DNA of 63,642 nucleotides from Clostridiales bacterium DTU053 (lineage in GTDB: Bacteria > Bacillota > Clostridia > Oscillospirales > Acutalibacteraceae): the NCBI GenBank assembly GCA_001512765.1, contig LFSO01000021.1, forward strand, positions 1 to 63,642. Direction: 5' to 3'. Positions 1 to 8,254 of this stretch are shown in pieces. Below the pieces are notes generated by a model. That model made no database searches, had not been told where the DNA came from, and saw only the letters and a program-made list of their open reading frames with translations. Numbering within the stretch: position 1 is the first letter of the stretch; each line of letters starts with the position of its first letter. Made by a program: the position numbers and the translations under genes.

Positions 1-117
1 AATCTCAAACATCCGCGATGTCCAGCTCTACCCCAGAACACCTAAGGAAATTAGAGTTTAAAAAGAGGAAGCCGAAGGGCGTCCTTTAATTTTCCCGCTT
101 TTGGGGACCGTCAATTA

Positions 118-146
118 TTGACACTAATAAAAATAAATTGTAAACT
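118..146 (+). promoter_or_regulatory. sigma-A promoter for the CFI-box gene
   Basis: TTGACA (118-123) and TAAACT (141-146) are separated by 17 bp, leaving an untranslated leader of about 135 nt before the start codon. Bases 1-117 hold nothing else that I recognise. Confidence 0.6.
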
Positions 147-287
147 TTCTTCATAGTATCGAATTTCGGCGAAAACAGAAAATTTTGCCGAGATTTAATC
201 TTTTCGGCTTTATAAATGTGTTTGCGATTCATACAGCCGAGCAAAGCTTGCATAATTTTTTTAGATAACAGATTTAGGGTGCGTGTA

Positions 288-1343
288 ATGAAGAATCTTA
301 TTTGCGACAAGTGCGGAAGCTCGGAGTTTGAAAGAAAAGACGGCAAATATGTCTGTCTTTACTGCAGGAGCAAGGTTGCTCCCGAGCAGGAGAAAACTTT
401 AAGGGTAAGCATGGACAGCAGGGGCAGCAAAGTTAAATTCGATGCCTCCCTTGAGCTCTCCAATCTCTATGAGCTTGCCCGCCGCTACTTGGAAATCGGC
501 GATTACGAAAAGGCCTTAAAGTATTATGAAATGATTTTGCTTCAGGACCCCACAAACTGGGAAGCAACTTTCTATATTGAATATATCGAAGCGGCAAAAT
601 GCAAGCTTCATGAGATATACAGAGAAGGCGCATCGTTAAATAACTCCATTAATCCTGTAATGAGGCTTATTAAGAATCACATCAGCTCTAAAGACGAACA
701 AATCAGAGGGGTTAATGAAGTTGTAACCCGCTGCTTTGAGCTTTCAAATCTCTTTTACAGATCTTCGGTAAATCATTTTAACAGCCTAATGGCGGACGCA
801 AAGAAAGCTTTTTTGGCAGCCCATAATGATAACCTGCTTGTAGCAAGGACTATCCCGTATGCCCTCGGCGACAGCATTGAGAGCTGCTTCGGCAATTACC
901 CCGAACTGCATCCCATTATGGTAAACTCTTGGAAAGAGGGCATAGTCAAGCATGTCGGTTCGCTGAAGTACCTTAGAATAAGGTACAGCAACAAGACAAT
1001 AAAAGAAAATATAGCAATAATTAAGGCATACGAAGCCAAAGTAAAAAGATTTGAGCCGGCATATAATCATCCCAATCTCAACGGCTGCTATGTGGCGACC
1101 GCGGTTTACGGTTCTTACGATTGCCCCGAAGTCCGGACACTCAGGCGTTTTCGCGACAACACTCTCTCAAAATCTGTTTGGGGCAGAGCATTCATACATA
1201 CTTATTACGCCATAAGCCCCACGCTGGTAAAATGGTTTGGCGGCACAGCATGGTTCACAAGGTTTTTCCGCAAAAGGCTTGACCGCTTTGTCGCAAAACT
1301 GAATCAAGAGGGCATAGAGAACACCCCTTATCAGGACAAATAA
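288..1343 (+). CDS. Zinc-ribbon/TPR protein with CFI-box C-terminal domain
   Basis: The 351-residue product opens with a zinc ribbon (C6, C9, C23, C26), followed by a TPR-like helical pair at about residues 58-100 (YELARRYLEIGDYEKALKYY). From about residue 267 it carries a CFI-box-type C-terminal module: CYVATAVYGS, then LRRFRDNTL, then a YY..SP segment and a hydrophobic stretch. That module recurs at the C-termini of otherwise unrelated bacterial proteins and its function is not known to me. I chose the ATG at 288 over an in-frame upstream start at 216 because the zinc ribbon begins directly after it. A signal peptide is absent, so the N-terminal part is probably cytoplasmic. The gene is monocistronic between its own promoter and terminator. 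Confidence 0.8.
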   Translation: MKNLICDKCGSSEFERKDGKYVCLYCRSKVAPEQEKTLRVSMDSRGSKVKFDASLELSNLYELARRYLEIGDYEKALKYYEMILLQDPTNWEATFYIEYIEAAKCKLHEIYREGASLNNSINPVMRLIKNHISSKDEQIRGVNEVVTRCFELSNLFYRSSVNHFNSLMADAKKAFLAAHNDNLLVARTIPYALGDSIESCFGNYPELHPIMVNSWKEGIVKHVGSLKYLRIRYSNKTIKENIAIIKAYEAKVKRFEPAYNHPNLNGCYVATAVYGSYDCPEVRTLRRFRDNTLSKSVWGRAFIHTYYAISPTLVKWFGGTAWFTRFFRKRLDRFVAKLNQEGIENTPYQDK

Positions 1344-1372
1344 ACAAACAGCAAATATCTATGAAAAACTTA

Positions 1373-1401
1373 GACCGCATCATATCCGATGCGGTCTTTT
1401 T
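1373..1401 (+). terminator. Rho-independent terminator
   Basis: The stem GACCGCATC / GATGCGGTC with a six-base loop is followed by TTTTT, 30 bp after the CFI-box gene. Confidence 0.9.
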
Positions 1402-1494
1402 GCGTTTTCTATTGAATTCCGCCGCCTGCTTTAGTCATTAAATCGCACTTTTGCTTATAGAATAGTACAAATACCGACAGGCAGGTGTTTGAAG

Positions 1495-2526
1495 GTGAAA
1501 AGAAAAAACGAGGATTTATCGGAAGCCTGCTTTATCCGCAGAAGCGGCAGCGACAAATCAATACTGATTACCGGCATCCCCGGCTGCGACAAGGATGTAA
1601 TACTGTCCGCCCTTTCGGGTCTTAACATAGACAGTGGGGGCTGGAACGGAAACGGTAGCTGCTCATCCCAAATACACATAAAATATAAGGGAAAGCAAAT
1701 TGACCTTTTGAGCCTGCCCGAAACCTATTCCCTTTGGCTGAGCGGAAACGGCGCGGGATTTACGGGTAACTGCTTTGCCTTTGCCGACTACGACGCCTTT
1801 ATTATCGTCTGCAAAAGCGGCAGCATAGCCTATGGTGAGAGCCTTTATGCCGAGGCGACTAAATTCTGCCCCGAGGGCTATCTTTGCATCAACAGTCTTT
1901 CGGGCAATTTCAGATTTCAGTTTAAGAGATTTCTGTCTGCGCCGTTTCAGTCAAAGTACGGAAAAGCCGGAGCAAAAGGCTCAAATCAAAGCCTTGCGGG
2001 CTCAGCCGACAGCTGCATATTCAATGCGGGCTCAAAGTGTAAATACAAGGATATAAAACCACTTGATTATGAAGAAATCCCCTTGCTTTCATGCTTTGAG
2101 TTTAGGTCTAAGACGGAGATTCTGCACAAGGCGAAAAGAATCGAGGTGAGCGGCATTAAGGACATAAAGAGGCTTAAAAAAGTCCTGTTTGATACTGAAA
2201 ATCTCGATGGCGCAGGCAAGAAAACGGCTGCGGTATCCGACGAAGTATTGTCGGCAGTCAATCTCCCCCAGCTTTTCGAGCCTTTGATTGCCATGCTCAC
2301 AGGACTGAATCCCAATGCCGACCCCTATCTTGAGGCAATAAAGTTCGTGCTGCTCGCTCAGGAGGGGGTAAAGCTCCCCTTTGCCTGCTTTTTGCCGGTG
2401 CAGCTGAATCTCACAAAGGAGTTTATAATGTGCGTAAATAAAATCTGCCATCAGTTGAATGAGCATAATATTAGACTCAAAGACTGCTCCCTCGCCGTAA
2501 AAGACAAACTCAAAGAGGATATGTAA
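1495..2526 (+). CDS. Degenerate FeoB-like G-domain protein (likely no GTP binding)
   Basis: This 343-residue protein has no transmembrane segments. Its first 140 residues track the G domain of the ferrous iron transporter FeoB: a GIPGCDKD segment (27-34) where FeoB has GNPNCGKT, then SGLNIDSGGWNG where FeoB has TG......GNWPG, then LSLPETYSL (72-80) for VDLPGTYSL, and CINSLS (131-136) for the NxxD motif. The lysine of the P-loop is kept, but its neighbouring Gly and Thr are both Asp, DxxG has lost both D and G, and NxxD has lost the D. The rest is unlike anything I know. The GTG at 1495 is preferred over the TTG at 1489 because GGCAGGTG lies 8 bp before it. Homology to FeoB is inference from motif order. 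Confidence 0.65.
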   Translation: MKRKNEDLSEACFIRRSGSDKSILITGIPGCDKDVILSALSGLNIDSGGWNGNGSCSSQIHIKYKGKQIDLLSLPETYSLWLSGNGAGFTGNCFAFADYDAFIIVCKSGSIAYGESLYAEATKFCPEGYLCINSLSGNFRFQFKRFLSAPFQSKYGKAGAKGSNQSLAGSADSCIFNAGSKCKYKDIKPLDYEEIPLLSCFEFRSKTEILHKAKRIEVSGIKDIKRLKKVLFDTENLDGAGKKTAAVSDEVLSAVNLPQLFEPLIAMLTGLNPNADPYLEAIKFVLLAQEGVKLPFACFLPVQLNLTKEFIMCVNKICHQLNEHNIRLKDCSLAVKDKLKEDM

Positions 2527-2534
2527 TACATAAG

Positions 2535-2557
2535 CCCCGAAGGAAATCGGGGTTTTT
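2535..2557 (+). terminator. Rho-independent terminator
   Basis: CCCCGA / TCGGGG with a six-base loop is followed by TTTTT, directly after the FeoB-like gene. Confidence 0.85.
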
Positions 2558-2676
2558 CTTTTTCCGCAGCAAAAAGCCGAATTTCTGAGTCTAATAAACG
2601 AACGGATGATATGCTGAAATTGGCTCTTTAGGCAAAAATTTTATCGGCATTTATTTGCAAAAACCCTCTATGTTGC

Positions 2677-2705
2677 TTGACTATTGCCGTCAAATAGGAT
2701 AAAAT
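2677..2705 (+). promoter_or_regulatory. sigma-A promoter for the secreted Gly-rich protein
   Basis: TTGACT and TAAAAT are 17 bp apart. The gene-free stretch 2558-2870 holds this promoter and a leader of about 160 nt; I recognise no riboswitch in that leader. Confidence 0.55.
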
Positions 2706-2870
2706 GCAAGTAATATCAATGTATTTTAGGGATTTTAGGCTGTGGATGTCGTGAAAATCTATTTGTTATAGCCCTTATTTTGCAATCAAAACAGAGCTAT
2801 TAGCAAACGGGCATCTTACGGCTTTTTATTTAATAACTTTTTGCTTACTACCTTTTTGAGAGGAATAGAT

Positions 2871-3524
2871 ATGCGTTTAAAGAAATTCTTTGTGTTGTCG
2901 GTCGCGCTCTTTATGTGCTTTGTGTTCCCCATCGCCTCTCTCGCGGCGGAGGGGGATAAGGAGCCTGCCCTTGACGATTTCACCGGCGGTCTTTCGGGAA
3001 TCGGCGACTTTTTCGGGGGCATCGGCGACTTTGATTTGTCTAAAATCAAGGACATTGTCCCCGGGGCCGATAAGATTTCGGACTTCTTTGGGGGCATCGG
3101 CGGCGGTCTGTTTGATGGCATAGGCGGTTTGCTCCCCGGCTTTGGCAGCAAGCCCACCACAACCGAAACCGAGCCTGTGCTTGACACCACAGAGCCTACT
3201 ATTCCCGAGCTGCCCACACTTCCTCAGTCTCCCACAATGCCCAGCACCTCAAGCTCCTACGGCAGAACGACCACAAAGCCCACAACTACAGAGGATTATG
3301 AGCCTGTAACCGAGACAACCACCGAGGCAAATGCCGAGGAATCCAGCTCTCAAAATACATACACCCGTCCTTCCACAACCGTAAATTATACCGATAATGT
3401 GGACTCAATTCGCTTTGACAGCGGCGACACAATGAGCACTCCCTTCAAAATCGGTCTCGGCGCAGGAATGCTTGCGGTTTCAATCGGCGGCATTGTTCTG
3501 ATTGTATTAAAGTTTAAAAACTAA
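2871..3524 (+). CDS. Secreted Gly-rich and Thr/Pro-rich protein with C-terminal membrane anchor
   Basis: The 217-residue product has a clear signal peptide (KK, then a hydrophobic core ending near SLAA at residue 25). Next comes a Gly-rich segment in which DFFGGIG occurs twice (46-52 and 71-77), then a Thr/Pro/Glu-rich linker at about 95-170 of the kind that spaces surface domains from the membrane, and finally a single hydrophobic helix at about 194-213 ending in KFKN. It therefore looks like a small surface-exposed membrane-anchored protein. No LPxTG-type sorting signal is present. The start at 2871 follows GAGAGGAATAG with good spacing; a start further upstream (2841) would bury the signal peptide. 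I do not recognise the family. Confidence 0.75.
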   Translation: MRLKKFFVLSVALFMCFVFPIASLAAEGDKEPALDDFTGGLSGIGDFFGGIGDFDLSKIKDIVPGADKISDFFGGIGGGLFDGIGGLLPGFGSKPTTTETEPVLDTTEPTIPELPTLPQSPTMPSTSSSYGRTTTKPTTTEDYEPVTETTTEANAEESSSQNTYTRPSTTVNYTDNVDSIRFDSGDTMSTPFKIGLGAGMLAVSIGGIVLIVLKFKN

Positions 3525-3550
3525 TTTTTAGCGAACCGAATATTATGAGA

Positions 3551-3580
3551 TTTTCAGGACGGCACCCACCGTCCTGAAAA
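3551..3580. other. Intergenic hairpin before ilvE
   Basis: TTTTCAGGACGG pairs perfectly with CCGTCCTGAAAA around a six-base loop. There is no proper U-tract on either strand, so it may be a weak terminator or a leader hairpin for ilvE. Confidence 0.5.
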
Positions 3581-3605
3581 AAATATTTTAATTGGAGATG
3601 GTAAA

Positions 3606-4673
3606 ATGATGGAAATCAGTGTCGAACTTACAAAAACTCCGAAGAAAAAGCCCTCCGAAAACGAACCCCTGGGATTCGGCAAATACTACACCGACCATAT
3701 GTTCATTATGAACTATGACGAGGGCAAAGGCTGGCACAGCCCCCGAATAGTGCCCTATCAGCCCATCTCCCTTGACCCTGCCGCAATGTGCTTTCATTAT
3801 GCCCAGGAGGTATTTGAGGGACTGAAGGCTTACAGAACAAAGAAGGGCGACATTCAGCTTTTCCGCCCCGAAAAGAACATGGAAAGGCTCAATCTCTCCA
3901 ACGACAGGCTTTGCATTCCCCGCATTGATGAGGAGTTTGCCGTTGAGGCAATTAAGAAGCTTGTTTCCGTGGACAAAGACTGGGTACCCCACGGAGAGGG
4001 CACATCCCTTTATATCAGGCCCTTCATTTTCGCCGTTGACCCCTATGTGGGAGTGCATCCGGCAAAGCACCTGTTGTTCGTGATAATTCTTTCTCCCGTC
4101 GGTTCCTATTATCCCGAGGGCATTAACCCCGTAAAGATATATGTTGAGGACGAATATGTCAGGTCCGTCAGAGGCGGCATGGGCTATGTAAAAGCAGGCG
4201 GAAACTATGCCGCGTCCTTGAAGTCACAGGACAAAGCCCAGAAGCTGGGCTATACTCAGGTTCTCTGGCTTGACGGCGTTGAGCGCAAATATGTCGAAGA
4301 AGTCGGCACCATGAATGTATTTTTCGTAATAGACGGCGAGGTCATTACCCCCGCTCTTACGGGCAGTATTCTCGGCGGCATTACAAGACTTTCATGCATA
4401 GAGCTTTTAAGAGAGCACGGCTACAAAGTAACCGAAAGGCTCATCTCCATTGACGAGATTGCGAAAGCCTATGACGAGGGCAGGCTCAACGAGGCATTCG
4501 GAAGCGGCACAGCCGCGGTTATCTCTCCCATCGGCGAGTTGAGATGGGGAGATAAAGTAATGAAGCTCTCAGACGGCCAAATCGGTCCCATCTCCAGATT
4601 CCTTTACGATACTCTCACCGGAATTCAGTGGGGAGATATTGAGGATACAAGAGGCTGGATTCAGAAGATATAG
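3606..4673 (+). CDS. ilvE: Branched-chain amino acid aminotransferase
   Basis: This 355-residue protein is a fold-type IV PLP enzyme of the long (type II) BCAT group, which interconverts Leu, Ile and Val with their 2-oxo acids using glutamate/2-oxoglutarate. Visible family features are HYAQEVFEGLKAYR (64-77), the PLP-binding lysine in GYVKAGGNYA (K196), the EEVGTMNVFFV strip and the SGTAAVISPI segment near the C-terminus. The length fits the family. GGAGATGGTAAA precedes two adjacent ATGs (3606 and 3609); the first is used here. No other branched-chain genes flank it, so it stands alone after a hairpin. Confidence 0.95.
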   Translation: MMEISVELTKTPKKKPSENEPLGFGKYYTDHMFIMNYDEGKGWHSPRIVPYQPISLDPAAMCFHYAQEVFEGLKAYRTKKGDIQLFRPEKNMERLNLSNDRLCIPRIDEEFAVEAIKKLVSVDKDWVPHGEGTSLYIRPFIFAVDPYVGVHPAKHLLFVIILSPVGSYYPEGINPVKIYVEDEYVRSVRGGMGYVKAGGNYAASLKSQDKAQKLGYTQVLWLDGVERKYVEEVGTMNVFFVIDGEVITPALTGSILGGITRLSCIELLREHGYKVTERLISIDEIAKAYDEGRLNEAFGSGTAAVISPIGELRWGDKVMKLSDGQIGPISRFLYDTLTGIQWGDIEDTRGWIQKI

Positions 4674-4749
4674 CACAAGGTCCGTCAACGCCTTGCATCT
4701 CTGGAAATAAGTGGCATTGATAATTATGAACAAAAAGGGATTTTGAACC

Positions 4750-4778
4750 TTGCGCTTTTTTATAGGTTATGATATAGT
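4750..4778 (+). promoter_or_regulatory. sigma-A promoter for the GPH symporter
   Basis: TTGCGC and TATAGT are 17 bp apart, in the 141-bp gap between ilvE and the transporter. Confidence 0.6.
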
Positions 4779-4814
4779 ATTACTGTTGCAAAAAAATTAA
4801 ACGGAGGTATGGGC

Positions 4815-6419
4815 GTGGCGGATAAAGACACTAAGGCTGTGCAGACCGACAGCTCCGGCGAATTCTCCGCAGAGCAGATCAACTATGTCTATGAAAATAG
4901 GCGTTATGTCGGCAGAAAAGAAACAATCGCGTATGTTATGTTCGACATGGCGCAGAGCATCAACATCAACAAGTATAGCGGACGATTTGTAAACAATATT
5001 CTTCAGATTGACTTCAGCCTGCAGCAGCTGGCTACTTTTATAAACGGTATTTGGGATATCATCAACGATATATTTACCGGCGCTATTGTTGACAAAACTC
5101 GTACCCGCTGGGGTAAGTTTAAGCCTTACTTAATCGGTCTCGGAATCCCGGGCACAATGGGCGCGATAATTTACTGGCTCATGCCCCTGTTCTTCCCTCA
5201 GACCGGCCCCAAGGACTTAAACAAGTTCCTCATGTACCTTATACTGGCAGTCGTCCGTGAAGGCGTTGACACCTTCAGAGGCATCGCCCAGACAGGCATG
5301 CTGGCGACAATCACGCCTCACCCTGTTGACCGAACGAGGCTGATTACCATCGCCAACTTCGCATCCAGCTTCCTTGGCGAAAAGCTGCCCGAGCAGATAA
5401 TGACTCTGCTGCTTGACCTTATCGGCAACGGAATCATTAAGAGCGAAACTAAGTCGATAACCCAGATTTACACAAGCCTCTTTGTAAGCATGGGCGTTAT
5501 CACAAGCATTATCAGCGGCGCCTTCTCGCTGTACTTCTTCTTTGTAACGAGAGAGAGGGTTCTCCAGTCGGTCAAGAAACCCAGCGTAATGCAGGGCATC
5601 AAATCGATTCTCAACAACAAGCCGATACTGCTGCTGACGCTTTCTCAGACGCTTTCGGGACTCTCGGTCGGCGGCGGAAAGCAGGACTACTTCATCGATG
5701 TTCTCAACTTCGCAACCCTTGCCGCATTTACAGGTCTCCCCGGCTCAATCGTTCACCCGATAAGCTACTCGCTTGTTCCGTGGTTCAGAAGAAAGTTCTC
5801 CAGCCGCACACTTTACATACTCGGCGCATACATAGGCGACATTCTTATGGTGCCCGTATTCTTTGTAGGCGCTATCGGCGGAAAGAAGAACGGTCTTTAC
5901 AAAAAGATTATTCCCATGGCAATTGCCCTCACCGTTTGGGAGACAGTATTTATGCTGTTCTACGGCGTAAGAAAGGTTATCCCCAGCGAGCTTTACAACG
6001 AGGCAATGGACTACTGCGAATGGAAGAACGGCTACCGTACGGAGGCTATGACCTCGGTTGCAAAGGGTCTTGCTACAAAGCTTGCGTCCCTCTTCAGCAA
6101 CATGGTACAGCTGCAGATCAAAAAGCTCATCAAGTACGACCAGACGCTTTACATTTCAGGAAAACAGCAGTCTGACGATACAAAATTCGGTCTGTTCGCA
6201 ATGTTTACAATCGTTCCCTTCGCCACAACATCACTCGGCATAATCCCGATGCTGTTCTACGATTTGGGCGGCGAGAAGAGAGAGCGTATGTACGCAGAGC
6301 TCCTCGCAAGACGCGCTGAAATGTCACAGAGCGCAACCTCAGGCTCAGCAGAGGACCTTGAAAGACTTGCCGAGATGCAGATGAAGGTCGGCGAAAAGAA
6401 TAAGAAAAAAGAACTTTAA
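4815..6419 (+). CDS. GPH-family cation:sugar symporter (MFS, MelB-like)
   Basis: The 534-residue product is a polytopic membrane protein with about 12 hydrophobic segments. The key match is WDIINDIFTGAIVDKTRTRW followed by GKFKPYL, the loop after helix 2 that marks glycoside-pentoside-hexuronide:cation symporters. These carry sugars or glycosides into the cell with Na+ or H+; the substrate cannot be read from the sequence. The C-terminus is a long charged cytoplasmic tail (residues about 490-534). The GTG at 4815 is chosen because GGAGG ends 7 bp before it, whereas the ATG at 4809 is only one base from that site. The nearest carbohydrate genes lie on the other strand beyond 8 kb. Confidence 0.85.
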   Translation: MADKDTKAVQTDSSGEFSAEQINYVYENRRYVGRKETIAYVMFDMAQSININKYSGRFVNNILQIDFSLQQLATFINGIWDIINDIFTGAIVDKTRTRWGKFKPYLIGLGIPGTMGAIIYWLMPLFFPQTGPKDLNKFLMYLILAVVREGVDTFRGIAQTGMLATITPHPVDRTRLITIANFASSFLGEKLPEQIMTLLLDLIGNGIIKSETKSITQIYTSLFVSMGVITSIISGAFSLYFFFVTRERVLQSVKKPSVMQGIKSILNNKPILLLTLSQTLSGLSVGGGKQDYFIDVLNFATLAAFTGLPGSIVHPISYSLVPWFRRKFSSRTLYILGAYIGDILMVPVFFVGAIGGKKNGLYKKIIPMAIALTVWETVFMLFYGVRKVIPSELYNEAMDYCEWKNGYRTEAMTSVAKGLATKLASLFSNMVQLQIKKLIKYDQTLYISGKQQSDDTKFGLFAMFTIVPFATTSLGIIPMLFYDLGGEKRERMYAELLARRAEMSQSATSGSAEDLERLAEMQMKVGEKNKKKEL

Positions 6420-6429
6420 TCTAAAATAA

Positions 6430-6457
6430 AAGCGGCAGGGCATACGCCCTGCCGCTT
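6430..6457 (-). terminator. Terminator between convergent genes
   Basis: AAGCGGCAGGGC pairs with GCCCTGCCGCTT around a 4-base loop. Read on the minus strand the stem is followed by TTTATTTTAG, so it mainly serves the spoVA side; it may also stop the symporter transcript. Confidence 0.8.
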
Positions 6458-6470
6458 AAACTTTGGGGGG

Positions 6471-6671
6471 TTATTTCATTTCGCTCTTGATTACGGAGTA
6501 AAGCTGATACACGACTATAGCCGCCGCTGCCGCTCCTACGGCGATTTTTAAATAAGACAAAAACTTAATTGTCTTGGATGCTGTGTCGATTACCTTAATA
6601 TTATCAAGGGTCTTGCTTATATATGTGAGCGCCTTATTGCCGTTTACCTTTGCAATCTTGTTATTAGCCAT
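6471..6671 (-). CDS. Small single-helix membrane protein in the spoVA operon
   Basis: This 66-residue protein has a polar N-terminal half (MANNKIAKVNGNKALTYISK) and one hydrophobic helix at about 38-60 with a run of five alanines. AAAGGTGGTG sits at the right distance before its ATG, and it begins 20 bp after spoVAD, so it is clearly a translated member of that operon. In many Clostridia this third position is spoVAE, a protein of about 115 residues with several membrane helices; this one is far too short and shows no similarity to SpoVAE that I can see. I do not recognise the family. A role in the spore inner membrane channel is inferred from position only. Confidence 0.75.
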   Translation of the reverse strand: MANNKIAKVNGNKALTYISKTLDNIKVIDTASKTIKFLSYLKIAVGAAAAAIVVYQLYSVIKSEMK

Positions 6672-6690
6672 TACCGCACCACCTTTAAAG

Positions 6691-7713
6691 CTAGCAGCCG
6701 CTGCGAATCAGCACCGCATGGGCTATTGAGGGTATTGTTTCTCCCTGCTGGGTCAAAGTGGGCGACATCAGCGCGCCCGTGCCCACAAAGAGAACGCTCT
6801 TTAAATTGCCCTTTTCAAGCTCTTTGTAGATATATGAGCAAAGGATAGCAGCCGAGCAGCCGCAGCCCGAGCCGCCCGCGTGGACATCCTGCTTTTCAAG
6901 GTCGAATATCATCATGCCGCAGTCATTGTGAACCTTTGAAATATCCATGTTCTCTCTTGTCAGCATAAGCTCCCTGACAAGGGTGGAGCCTACTTTTCCT
7001 AAGTCGCCTGTGAGAATCAAATCGTAGTCGTCGGCGGTCGTGCCGGTGTCGTGCATAAAGTCAATAATCGTCGTAGCCGCAGCGGGAGCCATAGCAGCGC
7101 CCATGTTTGCGGCGTCTTTTATGCCCAAATCCCTTATGCGACCGAGGAAAACAGCGTCAATATAGGGCGCCCGCTTGGGACCGTTTGCGGCTACAACAGC
7201 AGCGCCCGCTCCCGTAACCGTTCTTTGAGCGGTGGTGCTCCTCTGCGCGCCGTATGCGAGGGGGTATCTGAACTGCTTTTCCGCCGAGCAGAAATGGGAC
7301 GAGGTGGAGGCAACCGCATAGTTTGCGGCATGAGTGTCCGCCATAAGACCCGCCAAGGCAAGTCCCAAAGCCATTGTGGAGCAAGCGCCGAAAAGTCCCA
7401 CAAAGGGAATGTTAAGCTCCCTTATCCCTAAAGTCGAGGCTATCTCCTGGTCCATAAGGTCGCCTGCGAAAACCATATCAATATCAAGGGGACTCAGTCC
7501 CGCCTTGTTAATAGCCCTTTCTATGGCTTCCTTATGAATAACGCTCTCCGCCTTCTCCCATGTCTCCTGACCTACATAATCATCGCTGTGGCAGTTGTCA
7601 AAATCGGGACCGTGGGGACCCTCCGCTTCCTTGGGACCCACAACGGCGGCGGTAGCCAGAATTTTAGGTTTATTCGGTAATTTCAGTACAAATCTTCCCT
7701 GTCTTTGTGCCAT
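6691..7713 (-). CDS. spoVAD: Stage V sporulation protein AD
   Basis: The 340-residue product matches SpoVAD, the thiolase-fold subunit of the SpoVA channel that moves Ca-dipicolinate into the forespore and releases it at germination. Recognisable segments are GPHGPDFD, PLDIDMVFAGDLMDQ, FGACSTMALGLALAGLMAD, CSAEKQFRYPLAYG, LILTGDLGKVGS, HNDCGMMIFD and the Gly/Cys-rich HAGGSGCGCSA. The ATG at 7713 follows AAAGGACTTGAAAGC; an in-frame start 13 codons upstream would run into the end of spoVAC. It lies 14 bp downstream of spoVAC. Confidence 0.95.
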   Translation of the reverse strand: MAQRQGRFVLKLPNKPKILATAAVVGPKEAEGPHGPDFDNCHSDDYVGQETWEKAESVIHKEAIERAINKAGLSPLDIDMVFAGDLMDQEIASTLGIRELNIPFVGLFGACSTMALGLALAGLMADTHAANYAVASTSSHFCSAEKQFRYPLAYGAQRSTTAQRTVTGAGAAVVAANGPKRAPYIDAVFLGRIRDLGIKDAANMGAAMAPAAATTIIDFMHDTGTTADDYDLILTGDLGKVGSTLVRELMLTRENMDISKVHNDCGMMIFDLEKQDVHAGGSGCGCSAAILCSYIYKELEKGNLKSVLFVGTGALMSPTLTQQGETIPSIAHAVLIRSGC

Positions 7714-7727
7714 GCTTTCAAGTCCTT

Positions 7728-8192
7728 TCAAGCGCCTAAAAACATACTGCAAATATAGTAAATTACGCCGTAAAGAGTCGCCGTGCCGCAGCCGTAAACA
7801 ATGACGGGGCCCGCGATTGTGAACATTTTTGCGCCCGTTCCGAGGATTCTTCCCTCCGTCTGATACTCAACGGCGGGGGAGACAACAGCGTTCGCAAAGC
7901 CCGTAATAGGAACCAGAGTGCCCGCGCCTGCGTGCTTTGCTATATCGTCAAACCAGCCGAGTCCCGTCAGCACTGCGGTTATGGCAATAATCGTGGTGGG
8001 AACCAAAGACCTTACCGTCTCCTCATCAATTCCCCACTTTTCATAGATAAAGAAAAGGAATTGACCGAAGGCGCAAATAAGACCCCCTATCAAAAAAGCC
8101 TTAACGGCGTTTTTCAAAATAGGGGAGTTGGGCGAGGCTTTTTCAGCCATCGCCATATATGCCTTATCCTGATGTTGATTGTTTTCAGCCAT
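7728..8192 (-). CDS. spoVAC: Stage V sporulation protein AC
   Basis: This 154-residue polytopic protein carries the SpoVAC hallmarks KAFLIGGLICAFGQ, GLGWFDDIAKHAGAGTLVP, ITGFANAVVSPAVEY and GTGAKMFTIAGPVIVYG. SpoVAC is the mechanosensitive membrane subunit of the SpoVA complex of the spore inner membrane. The ATG at 8192 is 8 bp after AAAGGGG and is preferred to the ATG two codons upstream at 8198. It follows nagB on the same strand with only a hairpin in between, so its promoter is either read-through or overlaps that hairpin. Confidence 0.95.
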   Translation of the reverse strand: MAENNQHQDKAYMAMAEKASPNSPILKNAVKAFLIGGLICAFGQFLFFIYEKWGIDEETVRSLVPTTIIAITAVLTGLGWFDDIAKHAGAGTLVPITGFANAVVSPAVEYQTEGRILGTGAKMFTIAGPVIVYGCGTATLYGVIYYICSMFLGA

Positions 8193-8217
8193 AAGCATAA
8201 CCCCTTTAACAAAAATA

Positions 8218-8254
8218 AAGCTTCGGGCATATCCATGGATATTTTGCCCGAAGC
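8218..8254 (-). terminator. Terminator after nagB / leader hairpin of spoVAC
   Basis: On the minus strand GCTTCGGGCA pairs with TGCCCGAAGC, the loop holds ATATCCATGGATAT (itself a palindrome), and TTTATTTTTG follows. It ends only about 25 bp before the spoVAC start. Confidence 0.85.

Noticed and set aside
2706-2870. Possible riboswitch in the leader of the secreted protein
   Set aside because: AGCAAACGGGC recalled a c-di-GMP aptamer segment, but the rest of the consensus and its helices are missing.
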